A DNA stretch of 64,000 bases, taken from Lachnospiraceae bacterium. GTDB taxonomy: Bacteria; Bacillota; Clostridia; Lachnospirales; Lachnospiraceae. A program made the position numbers and the translations under genes. A model generated the notes under the pieces. The model was not told the DNA's origin and ran no database searches. It saw only the letters and a list, made by a program, of their open reading frames with translations. Positions 16,580-26,153 of the stretch are shown here, in pieces. Positions within the stretch are counted from its first letter, which is position 1, and each line of letters opens with the position of its first letter. Location of the stretch: positions 34,873 through 98,872 of the forward strand of contig JAGAPK010000055.1 in NCBI GenBank assembly GCA_017623295.1. Direction: 5' to 3'.

Positions 16580-17872
16580 ATGGAACAATATGCGATTAAA
16601 GGTGGAAATCCGTTAGTCGGCGAAGTAGAAATCGGTGGTGCAAAGAATGCAGCACTTGCGATTTTGGCAGCAGCTACTATGACGGATGAAACTGTTTTGA
16701 TAGAAAATGTACCGGATGTCAGAGATACTAATGTGTTATTACAGGCTATGGAAAGCATTGGTGTTATTGTTACAAGAATTGACAGACATACCGTTAAAAT
16801 TAATGCATCCCAGATTAACGGTCTGGTAATCGAGGATGACTATATCAAAAAAATCAGAGCATCTTATTACTTATTAGGTGCGTTACTTGGAAAATATAAC
16901 AAGGCAGAGGTATCTTTGCCGGGTGGCTGTAATATCGGACTTAGACCGATTGATCAGCATATTAAAGGTTTCCGTGCTTTGGGAGCCAATGTCAGAATTG
17001 AGCATGGTCTGATTATTACCGAAGCCGAGAAATTAGTGGGAAATCATATCTATCTGGATGTGGTTACGGTTGGTGCAACGATTAATGTTATGATGGCTGC
17101 TGTTATGGCAGAAGGCCAGACAATTATTGAGAATGCGGCAAAAGAACCACATGTTGTAGATTTGGCGAACTTCCTTAACAGTATGGGTGCTAATATCAAA
17201 GGTGCCGGTACTGATGTGATTCGAATTAAAGGCGTTTCAAAACTGCATGGAACGGAATATGTGATTATTCCGGATCAGATTGAAGCAGGAACTTTTATGT
17301 TTGCGGCAGCTGTGACAAAGGGTGATGTTACGGTTAAAAATGTTATTCCGAAGCATTTGGAATCCATTAGTGCAAAATTGTTGGAAATTGGATGTGAAGT
17401 GGAAGAATCGGATGATGCGGTCAGAGTGGTAGCATCAAAACCACTTGGACATACACATGTTAAAACATTACCATATCCGGGATTCCCGACAGATATGCAG
17501 CCACAGATTACTGTGACGCTTGGACTTTCAACCGGAACCAGTATTGTAACGGAGAGTATTTTTGAGAATCGTTTCAAATACGTGGATGAGCTTACAAGAA
17601 TGGGAGCCAGCATTAAAGTGGAAGGAAATACGGCGATTATCGATGGTGTAAGCAAATACACAGGAGCAAGTATTACCGCACCGGATTTACGTGCAGGTGC
17701 AGCACTTGTTATTGCAGGGCTTGCTGCAGACGGCTTTACGACAGTGGATGATATTAAGTACATTGAACGTGGTTACGAAGATTTCCATTTGAAACTGCAG
17801 GCACTTGGAGCACAGATTGATAAAGTAACAACAGAGCGTGAGCTGCAGAAATTCAAATTAAAAGTAAGTTAA
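16580..17872 (+). CDS. murA: UDP-N-acetylglucosamine 1-carboxyvinyltransferase MurA
   Basis: The 430-residue enzyme transfers enolpyruvate from PEP to UDP-GlcNAc, the first committed step of peptidoglycan synthesis. It has the repeated EPSP-synthase-type domain. The mobile loop carries the catalytic Cys117 in LPGGCNIGLRP, the residue attacked by fosfomycin in the family, so it looks active and sensitive-type. The frame opens at 16559, but CAGGGGATT just before ATG 16580 and the family N-terminus (MEQYAIKGGNPLVGEVEIGGAKN) favour the later start. Firmicutes often carry two copies; only one is in the window. Confidence 0.95.
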   Translation: MEQYAIKGGNPLVGEVEIGGAKNAALAILAAATMTDETVLIENVPDVRDTNVLLQAMESIGVIVTRIDRHTVKINASQINGLVIEDDYIKKIRASYYLLGALLGKYNKAEVSLPGGCNIGLRPIDQHIKGFRALGANVRIEHGLIITEAEKLVGNHIYLDVVTVGATINVMMAAVMAEGQTIIENAAKEPHVVDLANFLNSMGANIKGAGTDVIRIKGVSKLHGTEYVIIPDQIEAGTFMFAAAVTKGDVTVKNVIPKHLESISAKLLEIGCEVEESDDAVRVVASKPLGHTHVKTLPYPGFPTDMQPQITVTLGLSTGTSIVTESIFENRFKYVDELTRMGASIKVEGNTAIIDGVSKYTGASITAPDLRAGAALVIAGLAADGFTTVDDIKYIERGYEDFHLKLQALGAQIDKVTTERELQKFKLKVS

Positions 17873-17901
17873 ATAAAACGTTATATATTTTAGTACAAAA
17901 T

Positions 17902-17941
17902 AAAAGCACAAGGTGATAATTTCACTCATGTGCTTTTTCTT
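17902..17941. terminator. Bidirectional terminator between murA and the HD-GYP gene
   Basis: AAAAGCACA (17902-17910) pairs with TGTGCTTTT (17929-17937), with inner GGTGA/TCACT pairing, and is followed by TCTTTT. Confidence 0.85.
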
Positions 17942-19030
17942 TTAAAGAATTGCTTCAATCGTTAAGTTTTTCTCTTTTGCTAAATCAACAAATTTATCGC
18001 CGACCTGAACGGTTGGACGAGAAAGAAAGTCTTTGTTGATATAAATAATTTTGCCGGTTCTGCCGTCGCTTAAACGAACGGTGTTTCCAATATAAGTATT
18101 CACAATGTGTTCTAAGAAAACAAGAATGTATTTCGGGTCATAACGCTGGATGCCTTCTTCTTCAAACACGGAAATTACTTTAAATGGACACATAGGACCA
18201 CGATAAACTCTTGCAGAAGTCATTGCATCGTAGACATCGGCGATAGCAACCATTTTGGCATATGGGTCAATCTGTTCGCCCTTTAACTGCATTGGATAAC
18301 CACTTCCGTCACAACGCTCATGGTGCATGAGAGCACTGTTTTTGATATGGATATCAATATTCTGGTGCAGGAAAACAATATAACCATTTGTAGGATGTTC
18401 TTTTACCTGTTCATATTCTTCCGGAGTCAGTCTGCCTGGTTTCTTTAGGATGGCATCCGGAATCATCAATTTACCGATATCATGCAGAAGTCCGCACATC
18501 ATTGCCAGGTTGGCTTCTTCATCAGACATATGCAACCATTTTGCAAAAAGATGGCAAAGCAGGCCAACGTTCAATGAATGTACATAAGTGGAATCATCAA
18601 AGTCACGCATATTATGAATCATATCCAATAAATCGACAGAACTATGCGTTTCGTTAATCAAAGCCAAAGATTTTTCCATAAGTCCGTCTACATCAATCGG
18701 AGCATTTTTGCGGACAACATCATTGAAATGATCTTTAAACTCGGATACTTCACTCTGGAATTTCTGTTTAAACTTTTTAAATTCCTGACTGGAGCGAATC
18801 TGTTTGAAATAGGTTTCTCCTCCGTAATCCGCGCCGGTAGAAGAAGCTGGAATAGAAACTTCATCATCTTCTATACGGATGCTTATAATGGAATAGTCAT
18901 CTAAACGTGTAATAGCCTGGTCTGTCAGTACAAGACCCTTCGGAAGGATAAGTTGGTTGCTGTTATAATGATAAATGTCTTCGGCAGTAATCATGCCGGG
19001 AACCAATTCGCTTGTATAAACTCTTCGCAT
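17942..19030 (-). CDS. HD-GYP domain protein, predicted c-di-GMP phosphodiesterase
   Basis: This 362-residue soluble protein has an N-terminal region of about 130 residues with a segment often seen ahead of HD-GYP domains, then a full HD-GYP domain at about 145-330. The HD pair is His183-Asp184 (LLHDIGK) and the second signature HHERCDGSGYP is at 236-246, so both metal and GYP motifs are intact. It would hydrolyse c-di-GMP. GGGGG lies a few bases before the ATG. It is a single gene; a second HD-GYP domain sits in the kinase at 49165-53124, and no GGDEF cyclase is in the window. Confidence 0.93.
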   Translation of the reverse strand: MRRVYTSELVPGMITAEDIYHYNSNQLILPKGLVLTDQAITRLDDYSIISIRIEDDEVSIPASSTGADYGGETYFKQIRSSQEFKKFKQKFQSEVSEFKDHFNDVVRKNAPIDVDGLMEKSLALINETHSSVDLLDMIHNMRDFDDSTYVHSLNVGLLCHLFAKWLHMSDEEANLAMMCGLLHDIGKLMIPDAILKKPGRLTPEEYEQVKEHPTNGYIVFLHQNIDIHIKNSALMHHERCDGSGYPMQLKGEQIDPYAKMVAIADVYDAMTSARVYRGPMCPFKVISVFEEEGIQRYDPKYILVFLEHIVNTYIGNTVRLSDGRTGKIIYINKDFLSRPTVQVGDKFVDLAKEKNLTIEAIL

Positions 19031-19109
19031 ATGGTGATTCCCCCTTTCTATACTCTTAAAATAATTTTACCTATTTTTGGCTAGAACTGCAATATATTTT
19101 ATTCATCTA

Positions 19110-19138
19110 TTGACAGAAAAGTGAAAGCGGTGTATCTT
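19110..19138 (+). promoter_or_regulatory. Sigma-A promoter of the SAM riboswitch-metK transcript
   Basis: A perfect TTGACA (19110-19115) and TATCTT (19133-19138) are 17 bases apart, about 55 bases before the S-box aptamer. Confidence 0.7.
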
Positions 19139-19194
19139 TTATGTACAGATATGAAAATTCAATATTGTGCGTTCTTTCTTAAGAACATGGTTTT

Positions 19195-19308
19195 CTCTTA
19201 TTCAGAGTGGTGGAGATACATAGGATCTGTGAAGCCACGGCAACCCCTGAGAAGGAAGGTGCCAGCCTGAGCGAATATACTGCCTTATGACAGTTCGAAC
19301 AATAAGAG
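19195..19308 (+). ncRNA. SAM-I (S-box) riboswitch aptamer
   Basis: The P1 stem CTCTTATT (19195-19202) with AATAAGAG (19301-19308) encloses the S-box core: AGAGTGGTGGAG, then GAAGCCACGGCAACC near 19231-19245, and AAGGTGCCAGCCTGAGCGA near 19256-19274. It binds S-adenosylmethionine and switches off metK when SAM is plentiful. AATAAGAGGA (19301-19310) can instead pair, with one mismatch, with TCCGCTTATT (19331-19340), the left arm of the terminator, giving the antiterminator. Confidence 0.96.
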
Positions 19309-19330
19309 GATTTGATTATCGCCTATCAGG

Positions 19331-19364
19331 TCCGCTTATTTGATTTAATAAGCGGATTTTTTAT
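19331..19364 (+). terminator. Riboswitch-controlled terminator before metK
   Basis: TCCGCTTATT (19331-19340) and AATAAGCGGA (19347-19356) form a perfect 10-bp stem with a 6-base loop, followed by six T residues. It is the expression platform of the SAM riboswitch. Confidence 0.95.
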
Positions 19365-19391
19365 TACTTTAGCAGAAAAGGAGAAAAGACA

Positions 19392-20579
19392 ATGGAAAAA
19401 AGATTATTTACTTCCGAATCCGTAACAGAAGGACATCCTGACAAAGTCTGTGATGCTATCTCTGATGCCATCTTGGATGCATGTATGGCAAAAGACCCTA
19501 TGAGCCGTGTTGCTTGTGAAACAGCAGCTTGTACAGGATTTGTATTGGTAACAGGTGAAATTACAACAAATGCGTATGTAGATATTCAGAAAGTAGTACG
19601 TGAAACCGTAAAAGAAATCGGTTATACAAAGTCTGAATATGGTTTTGACGGAAATACCTGTGCTGTTTTGGTTGCAATTGACGAGCAGTCGGCAGATATC
19701 GCTATGGGTGTTGACAAAGCATTAGAGGCTAAAGAGAACAAAATGTCTGAAGAAGAGATCGAAGCAATCGGTGCAGGTGACCAGGGTATGATGTTTGGTT
19801 ATGCATCCAATGAAACTGAGGAATATATGCCTTATCCGATTTCTCTTGCACACAAACTGGCACTTCAGTTGACTAAGGTTCGTAAAGATGGTACTTTGAA
19901 ATATTTAAGACCGGATGGAAAGAGTCAGGTTTCTGTAGAATATGACGAAAACGGCAAACCGGTAAGACTGGAAGCAGTTGTATTATCTACACAGCATGAT
20001 GAAGATGTAACACAGGAACAGATTCATGCAGACATTAAGAAATATGTATTTGATTCGATTCTTCCTGCTGAACTGGTGGATGAAAATACAAAATTCTTCA
20101 TCAATCCTACAGGACGTTTCGTTATCGGTGGACCTCACGGTGATGCAGGTCTTACAGGACGTAAGATTATCGTAGATACTTACGGTGGATATGCTCGTCA
20201 CGGCGGCGGTGCTTTCTCTGGTAAAGACTGTACAAAGGTAGACCGTTCTGCAGCATATGCAGCTCGTTATGTTGCAAAGAATATCGTAGCAGCAGGACTG
20301 GCTGATAAATGTGAAATCCAGTTATCCTATGCAATCGGTGTTGCACAGCCTACATCCGTAATGGTAGATACTTTTGGAACCGGAAAACTTTCAGATGAGA
20401 AATTAGTAGATATCATTCGTGAAAACTTTGATTTGCGTCCGGCTGGAATCATCAAAATGTTAGACCTTCGTCGTCCGATTTACAAACAGACAGCAGCTTA
20501 CGGTCACTTCGGACGTAATGATTTAGATTTACCTTGGGAGAAATTGGACAAGGTAGATGCTCTTAAGAAATATTTATAA
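19392..20579 (+). CDS. metK: S-adenosylmethionine synthetase MetK
   Basis: The 395-residue enzyme makes S-adenosylmethionine from methionine and ATP. The N-terminal [24 protein letters not shown], the [12 protein letters not shown] block near residue 133 and [19 protein letters not shown] near 275 are all present, so it looks fully active. AAAAGGAGAAAAG before the ATG is a good ribosome site. The SAM riboswitch directly upstream closes a feedback loop: the product represses its own synthesis. Confidence 0.98.
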   Translation: MEKRLFTSESVTEGHPDKVCDAISDAILDACMAKDPMSRVACETAACTGFVLVTGEITTNAYVDIQKVVRETVKEIGYTKSEYGFDGNTCAVLVAIDEQSADIAMGVDKALEAKENKMSEEEIEAIGAGDQGMMFGYASNETEEYMPYPISLAHKLALQLTKVRKDGTLKYLRPDGKSQVSVEYDENGKPVRLEAVVLSTQHDEDVTQEQIHADIKKYVFDSILPAELVDENTKFFINPTGRFVIGGPHGDAGLTGRKIIVDTYGGYARHGGGAFSGKDCTKVDRSAAYAARYVAKNIVAAGLADKCEIQLSYAIGVAQPTSVMVDTFGTGKLSDEKLVDIIRENFDLRPAGIIKMLDLRRPIYKQTAAYGHFGRNDLDLPWEKLDKVDALKKYL

Positions 20580-20593
20580 AGTAATTGGTAGCG

Positions 20594-20626
20594 AAAAGGA
20601 TATGTCGAAAGGCATATCCTTTTTTC
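20594..20626 (+). terminator. Intrinsic terminator of metK
   Basis: AAAAGGATATG (20594-20604) pairs with CATATCCTTTT (20613-20623), followed by further T residues. Confidence 0.9.
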
Positions 20627-20689
20627 AAAAGATAATGTATAATAGGTTCTGTTAAAGATAAAAATAGTGTGCGTTGTACGGAGGAAAAT

Positions 20690-23600
20690 ATGGCTTTTGC
20701 ACATTTACACGTCCACACAGAATACAGTCTTCTGGACGGTTCCAATAAGATAAAAGAATATGTCAAACGAGTCAAAGAACTTGGCATGGACAGCGCTGCT
20801 ATTACCGATCACGGTGTCATGTATGGTGTTATTGATTTTTATAAGGCAGCCAAAGAAGCAGGCATCAATCCGATTATTGGCTGCGAAGTTTATGTTGCGC
20901 CAAATTCCCGTTTTGACAAGGAACTGACCGGTGGAGAGGACAGATATTATCATCTGGTATTGCTTGCAGAAAACAATACCGGTTATGCGAATCTGATAAA
21001 GATTGTCAGTCGTGGTTTTACAGAAGGTTATTACTATAAGCCGCGTGTGGATATGGAAATTTTGCAGGAGTATCATGAAGGCATTATTGCGCTTTCTGCC
21101 TGTCTTGCCGGAGAGGTGCAGCGATATATCCAGAAAGGTTTGATTGAGGAAGCAAAGAAGGTTGCCAGAAAGTATGAAAATTGTTTTGGAAAAGGCAACT
21201 ATTTTCTGGAATTACAGGATCATGGAATTCCGGCACAGAAAACCGTAAATGCAGCACTTTTGAATATGAGTAAGGAACTGGATATTCCGCTTGTGGCAAC
21301 CAACGACGTGCATTATACCTATGCAGAAGATGCACAGCCGCACGATATTCTGCTTTGCTTACAGACCGGTAAAAAACTGGCAGATGAAGACCGTATGCGT
21401 TATGAGGGCGGTCAGTATTATGTCAAAAGTGAAGAAGAAATGAAAGGGCTTTTTCCTTATGCGTGGGAAGCCGTAGAAAATACACAGCGCATTGCAGACC
21501 GATGTCACGTAGAGATTGAATTTGGTGTGTATAAAGTGCCGCATTATGAGGTGCCACAAGGATATGACTCCTGGAGCTATCTGAATAAGCTTTGCACTGA
21601 AGGGTTGGCAGAACGTTATCCGGAGGATGATGGAACACTGCGTGCGCGAATGGATTACGAACTTGATATTATTAAAACAATGGGATTTGTCGATTATTTC
21701 CTGATTGTATGGGATTACATTAACTACTGCAGGGAAAATGACATTGTAGTAGGGCCGGGACGTGGTTCGGCTGCGGGAAGTATTGTTTCCTATTGTTTGA
21801 AAATTACCAATATTGACCCGATAAAATATAGCCTGCTGTTTGAGCGTTTTCTAAATCCGGAGCGAGTTTCCATGCCCGATATCGACGTGGATTTCTGCTT
21901 CGAACGCCGTCAGGAAGTTATTGACCATGTTGGTCGAAAATATGGTTCTGACAAGGTTGTACAGATTGTTACTTTTGGTACGATGGCAGCCAAAGGGGTT
22001 ATCCGTGATGTGGGACGAGTTATGGATTTGCCATATGCTTATGTGGATTCCATTGCCAAAATGATTCCGAATGAATTAAATATTACGATAGACAGAGCAC
22101 TTGAATTAAATCCGGAATTCAAGAAATTATATATGGAAGACGAACAGGTGAATACGTTGATTACGATGTGTAAACGTCTGGAGGGTCTTCCGAGACATAC
22201 TTCCATGCACGCGGCAGGTGTTGTTATCTGTCCGGCGGCAGCAGAAGAATTTGTTCCGTTGTCCAGAGGCTCCGATGGTTCTATTACCACGCAGTTTCCA
22301 ATGACAACAATTGAAGAACTTGGTCTTCTGAAAATGGACTTCCTGGGACTACGTACGTTAACCGTTATTCAGAATGCGGTGAAAATGGTAGAGAAAAGCA
22401 CCGGTATTTTGATAGATATTGATAACATTGATTATAATGACCAGACGGTACTTGCTTCGATTGGAACCGGCAAGACAGATGGTGTGTTCCAGTTGGAAAG
22501 TGGCGGTATGAAAAGCTTCATGAAGGAATTGAAGCCACAGAGCCTGGAAGATGTTATTGCGGGTATTTCTCTTTATCGTCCGGGACCGATGGATTTTATT
22601 CCGAAATACATCAAGGGCAAAAACGACCCGTCTTCGATTACTTATGCCTGTCCGCAGTTAGAGCCGATTTTGTCACCGACCTACGGCTGTATCGTATATC
22701 AGGAACAGGTTATGCAGATTGTACGGGAACTGGGTGGTTACACGATGGGACGAAGCGATTTGGTTCGCCGTGCCATGAGTAAGAAAAAACAGTATGTGAT
22801 GGAACAGGAGCGTAAGAACTTCACATACGGTAATGAGGAAGAAGGCGTACCGGGCTGCGTGGCAAATGGCATCAGTGCGGAAGTGGCAAACCAGATTTAT
22901 GATACGATGATGGACTTTGCCAAATACGCATTTAATAAATCCCATGCGGCATGTTACGCGGTGGTTTCCTATCAGACGGCTTATTTGAAATATTATCATC
23001 CGGTAGAATTTATGGCGGCATTGCTTACTTCGGTGATTGATAACCCGGGAAAAGTATCGGAATATATTATGACATGCCGCAATATGGGGATTCAGATTCT
23101 GCCACCGGATATTAACGTGGGTGAAATCGGCTTCTCCGTATCCGGTAACGAAATACGTTACGCGTTGACTGCGATTAAGAGCGTAGGGCGACCGGTAATT
23201 GAAGCAGTGGTAGAAGAAAGACGACAAAGAGGTCCATACACAAACCTCAAAGATTTCATTACCAGGGTTGCGGATAAAGATGTTAACAAACGTGCGGTAG
23301 AAAACTTCATCAAAGCGGGGGCTCTTGACAGCCTCGGAGGCACCAGAAAGCAGTTCATGAGTGTTTATGTGCAGATTATGGATAACATTCATCAGGACAA
23401 AAAGAACAATATGGCAGGACAGATGTCACTATTTGATATTGTTTCCGAGGAAGAAAAGGAAAGCTTTGAAGTGAAAATGCCGGATGTGGGAGAATACTCC
23501 AAAGAGATGAAGTTAAGCTTTGAAAAAGAAGTGCTCGGTGTTTATATCAGCGGACATCCTTTGGAAGAATATCAGGAAATCTGGAAAAAATATATTACGA

Positions 23601-24139
23601 ATACAACTGCCGATTTTTATCTGGATGAAGAAACCGGTACGGCGCATGTTGCCGATGGACAATCGGTAACGGTTGGTGGAATGATTGCGGATAAAAAACT
23701 GAAATATACCAAAAATGAAAAGGTAATGGCTTTTCTGCAAATAGAAGATTTGGTTGGTACCATTGAAGTCATTGTATTTCCGAAAGATTATGAAAGAAAC
23801 GCGAATAAACTGATAGAAGACCAAAAAGTCTTCGTCAAGGGGAGAGTTTCTGCGGAAGAAGATAAGGATGCAAAACTGATTTGTGAGAAGATTACAGCTT
23901 TTGATGAGATTCCGAAAAAACTGTGGATTAAATTCCCGACCAAAGAACTTTATGAGGAAAAAGAAGCAGAGCTGATGGCAGTATTACATGACTCGGAAGG
24001 AAAAGACAACGTTGTCATTTATATTGAAAATCCAAAAGCGATGAAACAACTTCCGCCAAATCAAAATGTGAACGCTGATTTGGCACTGATAGAACAGTTA
24101 GAAGTATTATTTGGTAAAGAAAATGTTCGAGTTGTATAA
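20690..24139 (+). CDS. dnaE: DNA polymerase III subunit alpha (DnaE1 type)
   Basis: The 1149-residue replicative polymerase begins with a PHP domain (HLHVHTEYSLLDG from residue 5, then ITDHGVMYG). The C-family polymerase core follows, with catalytic Asp397, Asp399 and Asp401 in PDIDVDF, a helix-hairpin-helix region and a C-terminal OB-fold. It lacks the inserted exonuclease and zinc region of PolC and has the length of DnaE1. In Firmicutes DnaE works with PolC, extending primers. The frame opens at a GTG at 20669, but GGAGGAAAAT before ATG 20690 and the family N-terminus set the start. Confidence 0.96.
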   Translation: MAFAHLHVHTEYSLLDGSNKIKEYVKRVKELGMDSAAITDHGVMYGVIDFYKAAKEAGINPIIGCEVYVAPNSRFDKELTGGEDRYYHLVLLAENNTGYANLIKIVSRGFTEGYYYKPRVDMEILQEYHEGIIALSACLAGEVQRYIQKGLIEEAKKVARKYENCFGKGNYFLELQDHGIPAQKTVNAALLNMSKELDIPLVATNDVHYTYAEDAQPHDILLCLQTGKKLADEDRMRYEGGQYYVKSEEEMKGLFPYAWEAVENTQRIADRCHVEIEFGVYKVPHYEVPQGYDSWSYLNKLCTEGLAERYPEDDGTLRARMDYELDIIKTMGFVDYFLIVWDYINYCRENDIVVGPGRGSAAGSIVSYCLKITNIDPIKYSLLFERFLNPERVSMPDIDVDFCFERRQEVIDHVGRKYGSDKVVQIVTFGTMAAKGVIRDVGRVMDLPYAYVDSIAKMIPNELNITIDRALELNPEFKKLYMEDEQVNTLITMCKRLEGLPRHTSMHAAGVVICPAAAEEFVPLSRGSDGSITTQFPMTTIEELGLLKMDFLGLRTLTVIQNAVKMVEKSTGILIDIDNIDYNDQTVLASIGTGKTDGVFQLESGGMKSFMKELKPQSLEDVIAGISLYRPGPMDFIPKYIKGKNDPSSITYACPQLEPILSPTYGCIVYQEQVMQIVRELGGYTMGRSDLVRRAMSKKKQYVMEQERKNFTYGNEEEGVPGCVANGISAEVANQIYDTMMDFAKYAFNKSHAACYAVVSYQTAYLKYYHPVEFMAALLTSVIDNPGKVSEYIMTCRNMGIQILPPDINVGEIGFSVSGNEIRYALTAIKSVGRPVIEAVVEERRQRGPYTNLKDFITRVADKDVNKRAVENFIKAGALDSLGGTRKQFMSVYVQIMDNIHQDKKNNMAGQMSLFDIVSEEEKESFEVKMPDVGEYSKEMKLSFEKEVLGVYISGHPLEEYQEIWKKYITNTTADFYLDEETGTAHVADGQSVTVGGMIADKKLKYTKNEKVMAFLQIEDLVGTIEVIVFPKDYERNANKLIEDQKVFVKGRVSAEEDKDAKLICEKITAFDEIPKKLWIKFPTKELYEEKEAELMAVLHDSEGKDNVVIYIENPKAMKQLPPNQNVNADLALIEQLEVLFGKENVRVV

Positions 24140-24156
24140 AGTAAAGTGAAAAAAGA

Positions 24157-24185
24157 TTGAAAACACCCCATATTTAGAGTAAAAT
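24157..24185 (+). promoter_or_regulatory. Sigma-A promoter of pfkA
   Basis: TTGAAA (24157-24162) and TAAAAT (24180-24185) are 17 bases apart, 44 bases before the start codon. Confidence 0.7.
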
Positions 24186-24228
24186 AAACTCGGTTGGGCA
24201 ATTATGTTGGTCGAAAGGATGCAGAAAT

Positions 24229-25203
24229 ATGGCAAAAGAGATTAAAACAATAGGTGTTTTAACAAGTGGCGGCGATGCACCGGGCATGAATGCAGCAATT
24301 CGTGCTGTTGTCAGAAAAGCATTGGCTAACGGTGTGAAAGTTAAAGGTATTAAAAAAGGCTATCAGGGTCTTTTGAATGAAGAAATCATGGATATGGAGA
24401 AATGGAATGTTTCCGATATCATTCAGCGAGGCGGAACCATTCTTGGTACAGCACGTTGCTCCGAATTCCGTACAGAAGAAGGACAGCAGAAAGGTGCTGA
24501 TATCTGTCATAAACATGGAATAGACGGTTTGATTGTTATTGGTGGTGATGGTTCTTATCGTGGTGCACAGGCATTGGCAAGACACGGAATCAATACGATT
24601 GGTATTCCGGGTACAATCGATTTGGATATTTCCTGTACCGAGTATACAATTGGTTTTGATACAGCTATCAATACAGCAATGCAGGCGATTGATAAGGTTC
24701 GTGATACATCTTCTTCCCATGAGAGATGCAGTATCATCGAGGTTATGGGTAGAAATGCCGGTTATATCGCATTATGGTGTGGTATTGCCAATGGTGCGGA
24801 AGATATTCTTTTGCCGGAGAAATACGATTATAACGAACAGCAGATTATCAACAATATTATCAACAACAGAAAACGTGGTAAAACACATCATATTATCATC
24901 AATGCAGAAGGTATCGGACATTCTACTTCTATGGCAAGACGTATCGAAGCAGCAACCGGTATTGAAACAAGAGCAACGATTTTAGGTTACATGCAGCGAG
25001 GCGGTTCACCAACCTGTAAAGACCGTTACTATGCTTCTATTATGGGCGCATATGCAGCAGACATTCTGTGCGAAGGCAAATCCAACAGAGTCGTAGGTTA
25101 TCAGCATGGCGAATTCCTGGATTTCGATATTGAAGAAGCCTTGAATATGCAAAAAAATATTCCGGAATACGAATATCAGGTCAGCAGAATTCTTTCTTTA
25201 TAA
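24229..25203 (+). CDS. pfkA: ATP-dependent 6-phosphofructokinase
   Basis: The 324-residue glycolytic enzyme phosphorylates fructose-6-phosphate with ATP. The nucleotide loop is GGDGS near 105-109, with Gly where PPi-dependent enzymes have Asp. The catalytic segment reads TIDLD at 129-133: Thr129, Asp131 and Asp133 are kept, but the usual Asn between the two Asp residues is Leu. The MGRNAGYIA substrate block follows. A PPi-dependent paralogue lies at 38384-40045. GTCGAAAGGATG precedes the ATG. It has its own promoter and terminator. Confidence 0.94.
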   Translation: MAKEIKTIGVLTSGGDAPGMNAAIRAVVRKALANGVKVKGIKKGYQGLLNEEIMDMEKWNVSDIIQRGGTILGTARCSEFRTEEGQQKGADICHKHGIDGLIVIGGDGSYRGAQALARHGINTIGIPGTIDLDISCTEYTIGFDTAINTAMQAIDKVRDTSSSHERCSIIEVMGRNAGYIALWCGIANGAEDILLPEKYDYNEQQIINNIINNRKRGKTHHIIINAEGIGHSTSMARRIEAATGIETRATILGYMQRGGSPTCKDRYYASIMGAYAADILCEGKSNRVVGYQHGEFLDFDIEEALNMQKNIPEYEYQVSRILSL

Positions 25204-25236
25204 AGTATTTTTGTTTTATTATGTATTGTAAAGTGA

Positions 25237-25272
25237 TTCCCCGTAGACAAAGCTGTCTTGCGGGGAAGTTTT
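25237..25272 (+). terminator. Intrinsic terminator of pfkA
   Basis: TTCCCCG (25237-25243) pairs with CGGGGAA (25261-25267), with an inner AGACA/TGTCT stem, followed by GTTTTG. Confidence 0.85.
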
Positions 25273-25302
25273 GTATAAAAAAGTTTGGGGAAAGGAAAGA
25301 GT

Positions 25303-26091
25303 ATGATTACAAGTCCGACGAATAAGAGAATCAAAGAAATCATACAACTGAATCAGAGGGCAAAAGCAAGGCGTGAAAGAGACGTTTTCATTGTCGAAGG
25401 AGTGAAAATGTTTCTGGAAGCGGACGTAGAACGCATGGAAGAGGTTTATGTATCAGAGAGTGCGTTGAGACAACTTTCGGAAGCTTGTAAACAGAAGCTT
25501 GCTGGATTGCCTTTTTCTTATGAAACTGTAACGGACGAAGTATTTCGGAAAATATCGGATACCCAGACACCACAGGGCATTTTGTGTGTCGTTAGGCAGT
25601 ATCATTATGACTTAGAGAAGATGTTTGAAGTTGCAAATCCATTGTTGGTAGTGTTGGAAGATATACAGGACCCGGGGAATCTGGGGACTATTTTCCGGAC
25701 AGGAGAAGGAGCGGGTGTGACAGGTGTCATCATGAGCAGTCACACGGTAGATATCTACAATCCAAAGACGATCCGCTCTACAATGGGTTCCATTTACCGG
25801 ATGCCGTTTGTTTATACAACAGATTTGCAGGAAACAATTTTGGAATTAAAAAAGAAAAACATTGCGACTTATGCAGCACATCTGCAAGGTACGAAGTTTT
25901 ATGATGAATGTGATTATAAAAAAGGCACTGCTTTTCTAATTGGTAATGAAGGAAATGGCTTGCAGGAAGAAACTGCTAAGCTGGCAGATACTTATATAAA
26001 AATTCCAATGGAAGGAAAAGTAGAGTCATTAAACGCTGCGGTAGCGACATCCATATTGATATATGAAGCAGCAAGACAGCGTAGATGTTAA
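25303..26091 (+). CDS. TrmH/SpoU-family RNA 2'-O-methyltransferase
   Basis: This 262-residue protein has an N-terminal substrate-binding region (SpoU-sub-bind type, ending near residue 95) and a C-terminal SPOUT methyltransferase domain. The three family motifs are present: LEDIQDPGNLGTIFRTGEGAG, the FLIGNEGNGL turn and IPMEGKVESLNAAVATSI, which form the knot that binds S-adenosylmethionine. It should methylate a ribose in rRNA or tRNA; the exact position cannot be told. AAAGGAAAGAG sets the ATG at 25303 rather than the open frame's earlier TTG. proC follows 62 bases later. Confidence 0.9.
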   Translation: MITSPTNKRIKEIIQLNQRAKARRERDVFIVEGVKMFLEADVERMEEVYVSESALRQLSEACKQKLAGLPFSYETVTDEVFRKISDTQTPQGILCVVRQYHYDLEKMFEVANPLLVVLEDIQDPGNLGTIFRTGEGAGVTGVIMSSHTVDIYNPKTIRSTMGSIYRMPFVYTTDLQETILELKKKNIATYAAHLQGTKFYDECDYKKGTAFLIGNEGNGLQEETAKLADTYIKIPMEGKVESLNAAVATSILIYEAARQRRC

Positions 26092-26153
26092 AAGTGCGAA
26101 AAGATGTTTTTACACTGAGTAATAAAAATGTACACAGAAAAGAGGAAAAAAGT

